DNA of 64,000 bases from the NCBI GenBank assembly GCA_013423385.1, contig BLZA01000005.1:434001-498000 (forward strand), in the 5' to 3' direction. Under the pieces are notes generated by a model. The model was not told where the DNA came from. It saw only the letters and a program-made list of their open reading frames with translations, and did no database searches. This DNA comes from Naganishia liquefaciens (lineage: Eukaryota; Basidiomycota; Tremellomycetes; Filobasidiales; Filobasidiaceae). The translations under genes and the position numbers were made by a program. Positions 45,001 to 56,419 of the stretch are shown piece by piece (positions within the stretch are counted from its first letter, which is position 1; each line of letters opens with the position of its first letter).

Positions 45001-45966
45001 CTTCTGAGCTATAGCTTCTGGAAGGTGCTGATGACCGTACTCTGTGCTCCTCCTCTCAGCGCGCGCGATAGGATGAACTTGATTCGAGAGATGGATACCT
45101 CGATACATACAGCTGGAGCGATTGATTCGGAACTAGCTCGTGATACCCTGACTTGTCGGATAGCGAATTGGTGTCCTTTCGAGCGTTGCAGTACAATCCT
45201 GCATTGTGGACGACTGTATATCAAGCCTTCATCTTCTGAGCAATTCCGGTGAGCATGTCACAATATATGTATATCTCTCAATGAGACTGACCCCGATGCT
45301 TTCATCGCATAGGGAATCATTCTGTATTCTCGTCCCAGGCTTCTTGTTAGAGTGCTTGGTCACGGCGGCTGCTTATCATAAATGCAAATACACATACAGT
45401 CTTGCGGAGACTTACGTTCGTGAATGACCCTGAAAGACTCGTCAGACGAGCTAAGCTTGTGCTTCATACAGGTATTCTCGGGTTATCTTGCTCAGGCGCA
45501 ACTTCACGACCGGCTGAGAGTCGATAATCCAATGGAGACCCGTCTCTACCAGGATGGACTTTCCGTAAGCCAGTTTCTCCTGAGGAAGAGGACCGTCCGC
45601 TAATCATTCACGGTTGCTGACATCGAAAGAGCTCCGACGGGGTAGAGGATTGTAGCTTCGTGATCTGGATCCGAAGGGAAGAGACTCTTCAAATGGAGGT
45701 TGACTCGATAGTAACAGATGCAGAGGCGGCAAGTAAGCCTGCCTCCATACCGAGACTAGCGAAGAAACCGGTCAAGATGGTCATTTGCCGTGCACGGTGT
45801 CAAGTAAGCGGACAAAGCTACACCCGGAATGCATGACTGATTGTTTGGCTTCCAGCTTGAAAGAGATCTGTGGGTCCGGGCGTTGAGCATCGAAATAGAG
45901 TCGCATAGCCGAGAGCATTCGGTGCATCAGAAGAGACTGCGGTATGGAGGGGCCATATCTATCTAG
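42014..45966 (+). CDS. SPO71: Spo71/Mug56-like PH-domain protein
   Basis: Start at 42014 (MPQRPRTSQPAP, context TCATC). About 390 disordered residues are followed, after an intron (donor GTGAGG), by RILVAVGKNTYPNLSGYDEV, VVYKKGWVELYKEW and the block RSLVFVFMGRERTRMLDWCW with QLWCDLGGQVPEQLRVQVPV, which I associate with the Spo7_2_N domain of Spo71 and fission yeast Mug56. Then come LDWIPPFAEWSVENARRDWA, EGFLHRLTGVKSAPIKRRVF with HTQAG (start of a PH domain), QFAVVLESKEIIWLQA, a second PH-like part (PFERCSTILHCGRLYIKPSS, SFVIWIRREETLQM) and a closing RDLWVRALSIEIE. Spo71 acts in prospore-membrane growth during meiosis. At least nine exons; borders from 44.9 to 45.6 kb are the least certain. 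Confidence 0.7.
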
Positions 45967-46034
45967 CTTCCTGCTTGTTCTCGAAAAGATGCGTGTTATC
46001 ATGCTACAACGCTTCATATACACCAAGTACACAC

Positions 46035-48320
46035 TCAAGCAAGGATCGTCTGCCTGGTGACGGGCGATGCAGCACCGTCTAACCCTAACTCTTGCCTCTC
46101 GCCTGCGTCATTCTTCTCGGTTTGGATCTCGACTTCACTTTGAATATCCATTGGCTCTGTTTCCGTCGCTTCTACAGTTGCCTTGGATTCTTCCTCATTG
46201 CTGCCAGGATCGGACTGGGCAACAGATGATTCCTCCATATGTTCAAAGCGTCTTGATCTTTTGAATGGTCGGATTGCGACATCCTCCAACTCATCCGGCG
46301 CAAAGTCTTGATCATCATTCGTAGAATCGAGTTCCTGGAATTCTCGTTTCGCGGCGCGGGTGTTTCCCGTTTGGAACGACGAGCCTGTAGAAGACCTTCC
46401 AAGACCTCTGGACGGGTACTCCTGTACCTCTTCCTCGAAGTCGTTGTCGAGCTGTGACTGCGCAAGTCAACATCAGCATCATGATGCATCTTTGTCAGAT
46501 CGATGCGAACCTCATTATAATTGACCACTTTTCTTGTACGAGACCTGGTCGTCAACGCGAATGAAGAGGCCTCCAGTTGAGCCAAAGCGCGGAGCTTTCG
46601 TAACTGTGCCTTTTCGTATCTCTCCTTCGCACGAACGATTTCCTGCAAACGATGACACGTGAGTCAAAGGTGGTAATCTGTAAATGTGAGACCTACCGCT
46701 TCTGCCTCCTCGATCTTTGGCAAGTCTTCTTCCAGACGTTCGCCGAGTCTGATATTATTCTCTGCATTGCGTCGCTCAACAGCACTCTTTTTGCCACTCT
46801 TTTTTAGCTGATCCAGTGTCTTTTGCGACTCCTTGTATTCGGCAATGAGACTTTCGTATTCTGCTTTCGTAGAGGTCAGAGTGTTCAGGGGGGTACCCAT
46901 ATGGTACATCTTATTAGCCGCATAGACCCGGTACGATGCTGTATGCCGGCGATGTTGGCTTTCATTCCCTCGCGCTGGCTTGCTTGCTGTCACTTACAGT
47001 CGACGCGGTATATGTATCGCTTGTTTCGATCCTTTAGTCCCTCAATATCGCAAGAATAGTCCGTGGCGACTGGTCGATTCTTTTTGGGTGCATAGATCGC
47101 GTCCAATGCTTCACGGATCGGACCCTTTGTTGTCACTGAAGCGCGATCTGGTCAGCCTCTAAATCCAATGAGGCCAGGATGATACGGACGAGTCCAGTCT
47201 ACCAGCTGCCGCAAAACCTTCAATCGAGCTTGCCATGGTACTGCCCAGAAGCCATGCTCTGCCAAGGGGTTCCGACTCCTTCGATCTTCCATAATATCCG
47301 TCTCCTCGAGATCACGGTAAAGGTCGGACTCCTTGTGCGCAGATCCCGACGCATCGCCTTGATCTTTGGGCACATAGCTCTTAACTTCGTAAACGTAGGA
47401 ATCAAAGACAGTCAATGGTGATCCAGGTCTAAGTCGATTATCCAGGAGTTTTTTCACGGCAAGGGCAAGCTCATCGGGATTCGGTTCGTTTTTGGGTCTG
47501 AACACTCGGTCGCAATGTTAGTGACTCCTTCATCAGTTCATCTCAGACAACCGACTCACTTTCCAGCTGGATTGTAGCCCTGAACACCCTTGAGCAACGC
47601 GGCGAGTACCTCTGCGATACCGTCGTGCGGTCCCATGCTCATCAGACCTCGCTCAAAGCTGGAGAAAATGATCAGTATCAGCTTTCAGCCAAAAAGCATA
47701 CCGCGCGTGTTGGGCGATCGGCAGGACGCGTTGAAGACAACCAAAACAGCTTTCTGACAGGAGTCTTTGGCTTCCCCATAGCAGTATAGGTTTGACTTAC
47801 TCGTCAACGATGCCCAACCCCTTGATAGCATCCCTGCAGAATTTGACAATGAAAGCCCACACATACGGCACTTGCCAGCTGTCGATGAAAGCTAGATGAG
47901 ATAACATCAGGACAGCGAAAACGCAGCAGCCACTTACTCTGATTTGATGTCCTCGTCCTCCGCATACTGAATGAGATCATGTGATAGCAATCCGTACGTC
48001 CTTTGCCGCTTCTCTACTCGCTGGATCTCTTTCACCACGGCTTTCGCTTTGCCCTTGCCATTTGCTTTCGGTTTCGACATCGCCTTTTCGGGTCTCCCGC
48101 TGTCGGCTCCTGCCTTCGTTTTTGTCGAGGCCGCCTTCTCCCCTTTGGCTGGTTCGACCGAGTATACCTTGGTCTTCTTGACTGGCGCCGGCTTGGAGGC
48201 TTTCACTTTCGATGCTCTGCTGGACTTTCCGTTTACTGTGGCTCCATCGCCGTCTGGGACGGAACTCAGTCCACTCGACACGGAGCTGAGGTCGCTGTCC
48301 GTCTTCCTTCTTGAGCTCAT
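46035..48320 (-). CDS. DDT-WHIM domain chromatin protein
   Basis: Start at 48320 (MSSRRKTDSDLSSVSSGLSS). A Lys-rich disordered head (KVKASKPAPVKKTKVYSVEP) precedes the domain pair: RTYGLLSHDLIQYAEDEDIK, then FIDSWQVPYVWAFIVKFCRD and LSMGPHDGIAEVLAALLKGV, which have the layout of a DDT domain, and FWAVPWQARLKVLRQLVDWT with TTKGPIREALDAIYAPKKNR, a WHIM1 motif. After it come RYIYRVDC-like and RVYAANKMYHMGTPLNTLTS, a coiled coil (TKAEYESLIAEYKESQKTLD) and RTRKVVNYNEVRIDLTKMHH. Proteins with this pair are subunits of ISWI-type remodellers that bind linker DNA and histones (RSF1, CECR2 and yeast relatives). The specific complex is not clear. The stop is only 68 bp from that of the Spo71-like gene. 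Confidence 0.75.
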
Positions 48321-48809
48321 GGTCCGGATCGGATCGTGCAAGCACCGCAAAGTTGCTTCAAATGTTGCCGATGACGGCGTTCAAAGAGGATGCGTTCCAG
48401 TCCACTCTCGTTGTGGTTTCCCGAGTGGTTCTCGATCGCCCCTCGAGTCTGAATTCGCGTGTCTTCATTTGGCTCAAATGTGACGCGCCCAGGTCCGCCG
48501 CCCGCCGCCCTGCTCAGAAGCTCAGAAGTCCGGCGTGGGATGACAGCCGCAAGCCGTCAGTACGATAATGACCTGTCTATCGTACGAAGATTCGTTTTGG
48601 TCTCCCGCCTGCGGTGCGTATCTGGCAACTATTCCTGTCTATCAAGCTCCTCCACCATTCTGAACTCCAGGAGATGTCTGACGGCAGAGTGCGCTCCCCG
48701 TGGGACAATGGTGGAACACGGAAACGGACCCATCTCTTTCCAAAACCTTGATCGGCCCGTAATGCAGCTACATGTATCTTATATTTTTCTGAAGTTCGGC
48801 GATGTCTTT
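48321..48809. other. intergenic, nothing recognised
   Basis: 489 bp between the DDT-WHIM start and the fumarase stop, both minus strand. The fumarase C-terminal exon might extend into it if another acceptor is used. No other feature. Confidence 0.4.
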
Positions 48810-51122
48810 CTACGGCTCGTCGGGGTACAACATGACTGTGGAGGACGAGGAGGAGCACGCAATCAGCAGAGTCCTCCTGAATCTTATGTGAAGCACTCAC
48901 GCTCAGGTCGAACTTTCTGGTCGAATTCCTCAGGGGTGAGCAGACCGAGGGCGACGGTAGCCTCCTTCAGGCTGGCGGAGCGGAAATACCGATGTCAGCG
49001 AAGACATGCGCGTTCGACGCCATTATGAGACTCACGTGGTACCCTCCTTGTGAGCCTTCTTAGCGCACTTGGCGACGTCTGCAAATACGCGAGATCAGTA
49101 TTCTCTACGAAATCCAATCACGGGCGGCACGCACTGTCGTAGCCCAGATGGCTGTTCAAGATAGTCGCCAACATCAAAGACTCGTTCAACAGGGTGGAAA
49201 TCCTCTTCTCGTTGGCTTCGATGCCAACAACACAGTTCTTGGTGAAGCTTCGGCAACCATCCGCCAACAATCGGATAGATTGAAGCAAGTTCTTGATCAA
49301 GACTGGCTTGAAAACGTTCAACTCGAATTGACCGTAAGAACCGGCAACAGAGATAGTGGTATTGTTTCCGATGACCTGGGCGGCAACCATGGTCAAGGCT
49401 TCACATTGGGTGGGGTTGACCTTGCCCGGCATGATGGATGATCCGGGTTCGTTTTCGGGCAGCGAAAGTTCTCCCAATCCACATCGAGGACCGGAACCGA
49501 GGTATCGGATATCGTTGGCGATCTTCATCAATGAGACGGCGACGGTGTTCATCGCTCCAGAAGCCTCAACAATGGCGTCATGAGCAGCGAGGGCTTCGAA
49601 CTGCGGCGAAACTAGGTTTAGAGCGGTGTCTAGGCGCTCTTTCAATCCAACTCACCTTGTTAGGTGCGGTTTCAAACTTGTAACCAGAGATCTGCGAGAT
49701 GGCTTCGGCAACCTTGACATCGAAGCCCTTCTTGGTGTTCAAACCCTAAAAATACTCAACGTGAGCCTTTTTCTTGGCGCACAAACAAGAGACCAGGACA
49801 TACGGTTCCTACAGCAGTTCCACCTTGTGCCAGCATGCTCAATCGAGGAATAACGGCTTCGACACGCGCGATACCGTTAGCGATCTGCTGGACGTAACCG
49901 GAGAATTCTTGACCCAAGGTCAAAGGGGTGGCATCCTGCAAATGGGTTCGGCCGATCTTGATGATGTTTTCGAACGACTTTCGCTTGGCTTCCATAGCGT
50001 CGTGCAGCTCGTGCAATGCGGGAAGCAGCGAAGCGTAGATTTCGGTGACAGCGGCAACGTGCATGGCGGTCGGGAAACTGGAGAGAGAACAGGGTAATTT
50101 CAGCACTTAAGACATCGCCGTCGATTACGCCGAGCGAAGACTCACGTATCGTTGGAACTCTGGGACATGTTGACATGGTCGTTCGGGTGAACGGGCTTCT
50201 TGCTTCCCAGTTCACCGCCCAAGATCTCGATGGCACGGTTGGAAATGACTTCGTTAACGTTCATGTTGGTTTGGGTACCGGATCCAGTCTGGAAGACGAC
50301 CAACGGGAAGTGGTCGATGAGCTTTCCGGAAATGACCTCATCGGCGGCCTGGCTGATGGCATCGACGATCTTGGGGTCAAGGCCTGCCAGAAGTCGGGAT
50401 GAAACAGAGAAATGAAAGCGACTTTTGACGACTAACCGTATGTACCGTTGACTTGGGCAGCGGCCTTCTTCAAGACACCGAAAGCCTTAATAAGGGGAGG
50501 CGGCATACGCTCGGTGGGTCCGCCTAGAACACCCGCAAAAATTTCAATCAGTAACAACATCCGAGCGAAGCGATGAGGCCGACTGACCGATGTCGAAGTT
50601 CATCAAACTTCGCTGAGTTTGAGCACCCCAGTATCGATCAGCGGGGACCTCGAGAGGACCGAAAGTGTCGGCTTCCTTTCGGATCTTGCCCTGAGACTGC
50701 CAAGCGTAGGTAAAGGTAATCGAGATCAGCTCAGCGCTCAAACGACATCGCGGCCCACGCTGACACAGAGCCGCTTGCATATGTGCCCTTTCGGTTTCAT
50801 GAGAGCGGCTTTGCGTAGCGTTGGTGGGCGTCTGGAATGCACTCACCATGATGGCAGAGGAAGTGAAAGTTCGGGCAACAGCCACGTTCGAGAGTCGTTT
50901 GGCAGTGAGCTGCTTGTTCGTAACGAGTTATCAATGGTGCATTCCGTGAAATGAAGCGTAGTTAAGGGTGAAGCAAGATGTAAAGTAGCGTCAGTATTCC
51001 ATTGACTTGACTTTGAGGTGCGAAAGCATCCGAAAATGCGAGGGCACCAAGCAGTCTGCCAAGGCAAGGCGAACGAATGTACTAACCCTTCCAGCAGAAG
51101 CAGTGACCTGTCGAGCGAACAT
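48810..51122 (-). CDS. FUM1: fumarate hydratase, class II, mitochondrial
   Basis: Interconverts fumarate and malate in the TCA cycle. The start at 51122 gives [12 protein letters not shown]; an intron, then [20 protein letters not shown], together a good mitochondrial presequence (basic, Ser/Thr-rich, no acids). The enzyme follows: [111 protein letters not shown], and the signature loop [20 protein letters not shown]. The C-terminal helices include [15 protein letters not shown] and [12 protein letters not shown]. The last few residues depend on the final intron; a short exon ending PDEP gives a stop at 48810 and restores a typical PELM end. A second, internal ATG after the presequence may give a cytosolic form, as in yeast, but that is inference. 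Confidence 0.96.
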
Positions 51123-51629
51123 CTATGAGAGGTGCACTGCAGCAAGGTAGGAAATTCTGTGAGCCTATATCGCCAGATGCCCTGTGAATAGGCCGACTTA
51201 CAGCGTATTCTTCGTGTCTACGTGAGTCTCAGCGGCGGCGCCAAATTGCTCGCTTTTCTGCTTAAGATGATGCAGGCGGATTGCAAGCAGGAGGCCAGAG
51301 CGAGTGTGCAGCAGGACGTCGGTCTGCTCACTGCATGCTGGGAGCGTCTGTCGCCGGGTCTAGAAAGTCCGAAACTAAGCGAAAGATCTGTTGCGGACGC
51401 ACCCCGCGGCCCTCGCCCTTCATTCGTGCACGACGCGATCATGCCGAAGAAAGCCGGCTCGACCAAGCTTGCCCCGCACAAGTCGATATGCTTCTATGAG
51501 CTTATTTGTTTACGACTGGTTACACCGTCGGAATTGACCAAATATACAAGATGATACCTCCAGACGATTCAAGGTGCCACACAACATTTTGCGAAGCGCC
51601 GACTATGGAGAAAACCCTGTCTACTGCTG
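51123..51629. other. intergenic, nothing recognised
   Basis: 507 bp between the fumarase start and the NDUFAF2-like stop, both minus. Overlapping opposite-strand frames near 51220-51480 mirror each other in composition and look spurious. Confidence 0.4.
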
Positions 51630-53002
51630 CTAACGATTCCCAAGTTCCCTGGCCTTGTTCATCACATCCTCCTCGTTGCCGACTTGCACATCCTGGATTT
51701 CCGATTTGGTTGTCGCATCTACTCTTCCTTTACGATACAGGGACATGTCCTCTGACGGGACAGCGCGCTGGCCGCTTCCAGTCTCCTCCGTCGCAGTCGG
51801 CGTGGTACCACCCCTTCTTCTGGGCCGAGGGACCACGCTGCTAGCCGCAGCATAGCCAGTCTCAGCATCGGTATCACCTCTCGCTTCGTCGCCCTTGATT
51901 ACATCGCTTGAAACCCTGCCAGCTTGTTGGCTATCCCCTGCATCAATAGGCGCGAAACCTGAAAGAGGCGATTTGTGCATTTCCATACGCTTTCGCGCAA
52001 GTTCCGTCTGTTGTTGCGAAAGACGCCGCAAGTTGTCATCCGCCGGGGCATTGGGGTCGTTTTGTGGGGTGTAATCAGCTGAAGGTTCGTATCCAGATCT
52101 TTGATTAGGTTCAACCTGGGAAGGTGAAGGATTATGCTCCTTTGCTGGCGCGCTCGTCGAGGCGGGAGATGTGAACGGGTACTTCGTCGATGGATGACCA
52201 TGCTTGTGGGGCGAAAACGCGGAAGGGCTATGTAGACTGGATGGCATATTCGTTGGCGCTGCGTGACTCTCCACCGGACGCTGCCCTTGCTGCGGCTTTA
52301 CGTTTGACGATTCAGTTGGCGCTGACAAGAACTTTCTTTGGGCGGTCTCTGCTTCATCCCGTTCTTGTATCAACTTGACGTTATGAGCTAGGCGATATTG
52401 CCGCTGCATGTCTTTTTGAAGCTCCTGACGGCGAGACGTCTTCAGCGTGTCGGTCAGGTTAGCCGGAATAGACGTGACATACCTCTTCCGTCGGTGGATC
52501 TGCTCGAGTGAAAGATAGCCCTAGGAAGAATTCAGTATCTATGATCTTTACGGATGCATGGCGGCTCACAAGATCTCCATTGTACTACAAAGCCATTCGA
52601 TCAGCAGAATGCGCATGAAACGAGAGGTTTGACATACTGGGAAGACTAGCCCTGACAGTATACTCAGACAGATCATCATACTGCTTTTTGTATTCGACGA
52701 ATCGTTTTGGTCGACCACCTGAGTAGACACACCGTGCTCAGTTGTTATCATCGTAGTCTCAGCGGAAGCACCGACCATTTGGGTTTGGATGTTCGTAGAA
52801 CCGATTGCCTGAAGTCACGGACATGGTAAGCGGTTGATACCATATGAGAGAGGGCATCCCTACCTTGTAAGTCATATCCGACAGGTTTCTAAGATTTACA
52901 ATCAAGGAAATCGATATGAGCAGGAAAGGAGACGGAGCTGGACAAACTCACGTTTCTGCCAAACGGCACCAACTTTGCTAGCCTGCTCAATATGCGGGAC
53001 AT
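51630..53002 (-). CDS. NDUFAF2-like complex I assembly factor with long tail
   Basis: Mitochondrial assembly factor of the B17.2-like family. Start at 53002 (MSRILSRLAKLVPFGRN). Seven small exons then join in phase: KPVGYDLQGNRFYEHPNPN, GGRPKRFVEYKKQYDDLSEY, then LPIQWRSWLSFTRADPPTEE, and RRQELQKDMQRQYRLAHNVK. The pieces G-x-D-x-x-G-N-x-(Y/F)-(Y/F)-E, then K-R-x-V-E-Y, then P-x-Q-W-x-x-W-L-x-x-T-R-x-x-P-P-T match NDUFAF2 (mimitin). Its presence implies a proton-pumping complex I in this fungus. The remaining 210 or so residues form a disordered Ser/Pro/Gln-rich tail, longer than in animals. The intron positions inside the conserved part were found by homology, and the frame continuity supports them. 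Confidence 0.8.
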
Positions 53003-53663
53003 TCTGGTGTTGCTGTGTATAAGAGCTGCGGAGGAGAAAGATACGACGCTTGTGGACGGGCTCGAGGCTTCTGCGATGACTTATAATCGATCATGGAGAC
53101 GTGCGTTCAGAACGTAGATCAGGTGCCAGCTGAGACATTTGAACGATCAACGCTGCGATCGAGCGAATATGACGCTGTTGGTTCGCCAGCTGGTTCGCGG
53201 CAAAGAGTCCCTAGCTCTGTTTCGTCATCAGGGAGCTGGTTATCGAGGCATCAGTCCCAATGGATCAAGGACGCTGTGAACATAGCGCTGCGATGGGGTC
53301 TCTGTGAACTTGTAAAACTGAGATGGGTACAGTCTCGTTCAGCTTGTGAATATACCATCAAGCCGTCCGTTGAGCGATGTGATCAAAGCCCGCGGGCGCG
53401 ACTTCTTCCCTTCATGTCGTGACGATTTAACGTTTTTACGTATGATTCGGATAGACGGGCGTGGCGGAGTTTCTCATGAGCCCTCTCTCTGTTCGCTGTC
53501 AACTCCATCCCGCTGCCCTAGTGATACCAAAACCTGAAGGCGTTCTCAACATGGGCCATGTAGCCGTGGTACAACATGAAATGACTGTATGATCTTCCTT
53601 TTCGAGAGGCACGATGTGCGACCCGTATTCATTCTGGCGGAAACCCGCCGATCACCAGAGTAT
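53003..53663. other. intergenic, nothing recognised
   Basis: 661 bp between the NDUFAF2-like start and the RPA32 stop, both minus. An ATG-starting plus-strand frame at about 53093-53422 has no recognisable features and would need its own promoter inside the gap. Confidence 0.4.
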
Positions 53664-54834
53664 CTAGGTCGTCTTGACGTGCTGCATGCCAGCGAGAAGG
53701 CTCGATGAGTTCAATAAATCAGGGAAATGAGCGCCAAGCCACTCACGAATTCGTCAATAGTAGTGTACAGCATTCCATCGGAAATCAGGTCTTCAATTGC
53801 TTGCCTGCATCATAGAAGGATAGTTAGAGATCGCGGTCAAAGTAAGTACCACGTGATCCATCCGTCACTTACATCATTTCGTCTCCTGAGCTTCCGACTC
53901 GCCTCGCAATCTCGGCGACATGCAAACCTTCATCACTAGCAGCGCCCTCTGTACTGACGACTTCCATGATACTCCTGGCCACAGGAGGGAACTCTGCCCA
54001 TCGATCGTTACCAGCTTGCTGTTGACCTGCACCTGGAGCATACGAGCCGCTCGCGCCACCATTTGGAGCCGCCATGCCGCCGCCTGCTGTCTGCTTGGCA
54101 TATAGGAAATAAGGTCGGCGGGATAAGGGTAAGGGTAGATTGAATTGACACTGACCATTGCCGGGTGTCGTGCACTCAAGCTAACGTAGACGCATTCGAG
54201 AAAATGATAGTGCACTTCATTCATATCTGTGATAGGCCGAACCGTTGTTGCAGAGACGTGACGTTTCTGGTTGAACGATTTCATGGTTCCCACCACTGCT
54301 ACGTAGATATCCTGTCTGATCGGAGTATCGCACTGTCAAATGACTTCACTTCACCTAGAGCTGTGCGACTTACTCGATTCCGTCGGTCTTGCCGCTGTCA
54401 TCTGTGGATGTGTCCAGCCATAGCCTACAATCCACCGTCCCCGTTCCATCTTCCACTTGATACGATACGTTGGTTGCCGTCGTGGAGATATTGCGCACCA
54501 CGCCGACGACTTTGACCTGTTGGGACGTAGATCTGAATGCGCGAACCAGTGATGCATACATGCTGTCTACGTACACTGCCGAGCTCTACGCCGTCAACGG
54601 AGAAGTCGGCATCTGGGTGAGGCTGGCTGGCTTCCAGGACTTGTTTGATCGTCAACGGCCTCAATGTCTGTTGTCCTCCGCCCTTTCCCTTCGATTCACG
54701 GTGTTAGCCCAGCGACTGCTAAATCCGCTCCCACATACCTTTCCCCCCGGAGACTGACTCGCTCCTGCACCGTAGGGACTTCCTGCCGCAGCGTTGACGA
54801 AACCGCCGGCAGCATAATATGGGTTGGAATCCAT
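53664..54834 (-). CDS. RFA2: replication protein A 32 kDa subunit
   Basis: Second subunit of the single-stranded DNA binding complex RPA. Start at 54834 (MDSNPYYAAGGFVNAAAGSP), a Gly/Ser/Ala-rich phosphorylation-type N-terminus. Then the OB fold: TLRPLTIKQVLEASQPHPDA, SQQVKVVGVVRNISTTATNV, SYQVEDGTGTVDCRLWLDTS, YVAVVGTMKSFNQKRHVSAT, VRPITDMNEVHYHFLECVYV. A linker (MAAPNGGASGSYAPGAGQQQ) leads to the winged helix: FPPVARSIMEVVSTEGAASD, GLHVAEIARRVGSSGDEMMQ, DLISDGMLYTTIDEFHVKTT, with the last residues from a short final exon. All parts of a full-length RPA2 are present. It is divergent from RRP45 with a 327-bp spacer. Confidence 0.93.
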
Positions 54835-55161
54835 TGTGAAGATTACGTTGAGTATTTGCAAAGGTCAACTTCGGTATTGAATCTCCCAGCAACCCAAGTA
54901 AACGATTTGCCCGTCTTCATCGATGTCGTCGAAATGTGAGTGGAAACTGATTGATCGACCGACGCGACGAGCTGAGCGCGTCGACCCACCGCCGCACATG
55001 AAGGAAGCTCCTTACCTAATCCATATCCCCCGCTTTGACCTGCCTCGATCGAAATAATTATGAAGTCACTCTTACTTGATAGTAGAGTACACTTTGAATC
55101 CCAAAGACCAAGGTATCGGAACACACATCGAATCCGTTATCAGCACTAGTCGGCTAATGCA
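54835..55161. promoter_or_regulatory. bidirectional promoter, RFA2/RRP45
   Basis: 327 bp between two divergent start codons. CG-rich hexamers occur around 54955-54990 (GACGCGACGAG), loosely like Mlu-I cell-cycle boxes (ACGCGT), but no perfect one is present, so I do not claim regulation. Confidence 0.4.
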
Positions 55162-56419
55162 ATGCCTCGACCCGCGCAAATACCACTTATCAATAAGGCC
55201 TTCGTGCTAGACGCCCTCGAGCACCATCAAACACGATTGGACGGGAGGAAACCCCTCGAGCAACGGTCATGGAAGATTAGCTTTTACGCTCAGCCAGAAG
55301 ACGATTTCGACGAGAGCAATTCAGCGGGAGACAGTGCGACGGCAAGTGCGGGCTTGGGAAAGGTTGACGTCAGACTAGGGAAGACGAGGTAAGTACTTCT
55401 GGAGCCGTTCAGCGATAACGGTCTCATGCAACTTGCATCTCGGTAGGGTGATAGCCAATATCTCGGCATCGATAGTAAAACCGAGGGAAGACAGGCCGTA
55501 TGAAGGACTGATATACATCACGTCGGAGATGTCAGGCATGACAAGTCAGTCATATGTAGAAGGGCGGTAGGTGAACCGCGGCTGTGTCGCGCGAGAATCC
55601 TAGAAAATGGGCGCTGATCATCCCGCATTCGTCAGCTCGACGGAAGAAGAGGTCTTGACAACACGTTTGATTGAAAAGGCAATAAGAAAAAGTGAAGCGG
55701 TGGATCGGGAGTCTCTGTGCATTCTTGCAGGCGAAAAGGTAGGTCTCGTGCAGTCTACTTCAAACGGCGTGATATGTCCTTCTCGCTTTCATTTATGCCG
55801 TTAGGTTTCCAGGCTGATTCGACTCCCTTCTTCAGGTTTGGGCCATAAGAATCACCCTACATTATCTATCAGACGATGGGAACCTGCTTGACTGCGCATG
55901 TATGGCCGCCATGGCTGCGCTCCGGCATTTCAAAAAGGAGGAAGTGGAAGTACGGGGTGATGAGGTGACAGTGGTTAGTACTCTGCAGTGAACATCCGAG
56001 CAAGAACAAGCTGATGCCTTCTCTACTCGCATAGCACAAAGCCACCGAACGAGCACCTATGCCATTAGCCATTCATCATACGCCATTATGCGTTACATTT
56101 GCCTATCTGGACGAGTAAGTTTTGACTACGTCCAACATAAAATGTCGCTGACTTCTGCCGATCGGCTTGTCAATCAAGCACAAATCTCGTTCTGGATCCC
56201 TCGCACATGGAGGCTTCCATTGCTACGGGCACATTGACCCTAACTCTTAATTCTCAGCGAGAGATCTGCGTGCTCAGCAAGGCCGGGGGCACGCCGCTTA
56301 TGAAGCATGACCTGATGCGCGTCGTGCGTCTGGGTGTCGAGCAAGTGAGGGATATGACAAAGGCGTTGGAGGATGCGTTGAAAGAGGATGAGCGAGTTCG
56401 GGTAATTGAGGTCCGGTAG
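55162..56419 (+). CDS. RRP45: exosome core subunit Rrp45 (EXOSC9)
   Basis: One of the six RNase PH-like ring subunits of the RNA exosome, in nucleus and cytoplasm. Start at 55162 (MPRPAQIPLINKAFVLDALE). Conserved pieces: HHQTRLDGRKPLEQRSWKIS, KVDVRLGKTRVIANISASIV (intron between KTR and VIAN), PREDRPYEGLIYITSEMSGM, LTTRLIEKAIRKSEAVDRES, LCILAGEKVWAIRITLHYLS, DDGNLLDCACMAAMAALRHF, PMPLAIHHTPLCVTFAYLDD, and SQREICVLSKAGGTPLMKHD. This follows EXOSC9 closely through the RNase PH fold; the protein ends soon after the fold (RVRVIEVR), without the longer C-terminal tail found in animals. Phosphorolytic residues are not expected to be active in eukaryotic exosome rings. Confidence 0.92.

Noticed and set aside
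53093-53422. Plus-strand frame of 109 codons after the NDUFAF2-like start
   Set aside because: No conserved motif, no adjacent exon and no clear promoter; probably chance in a 661-bp gap.
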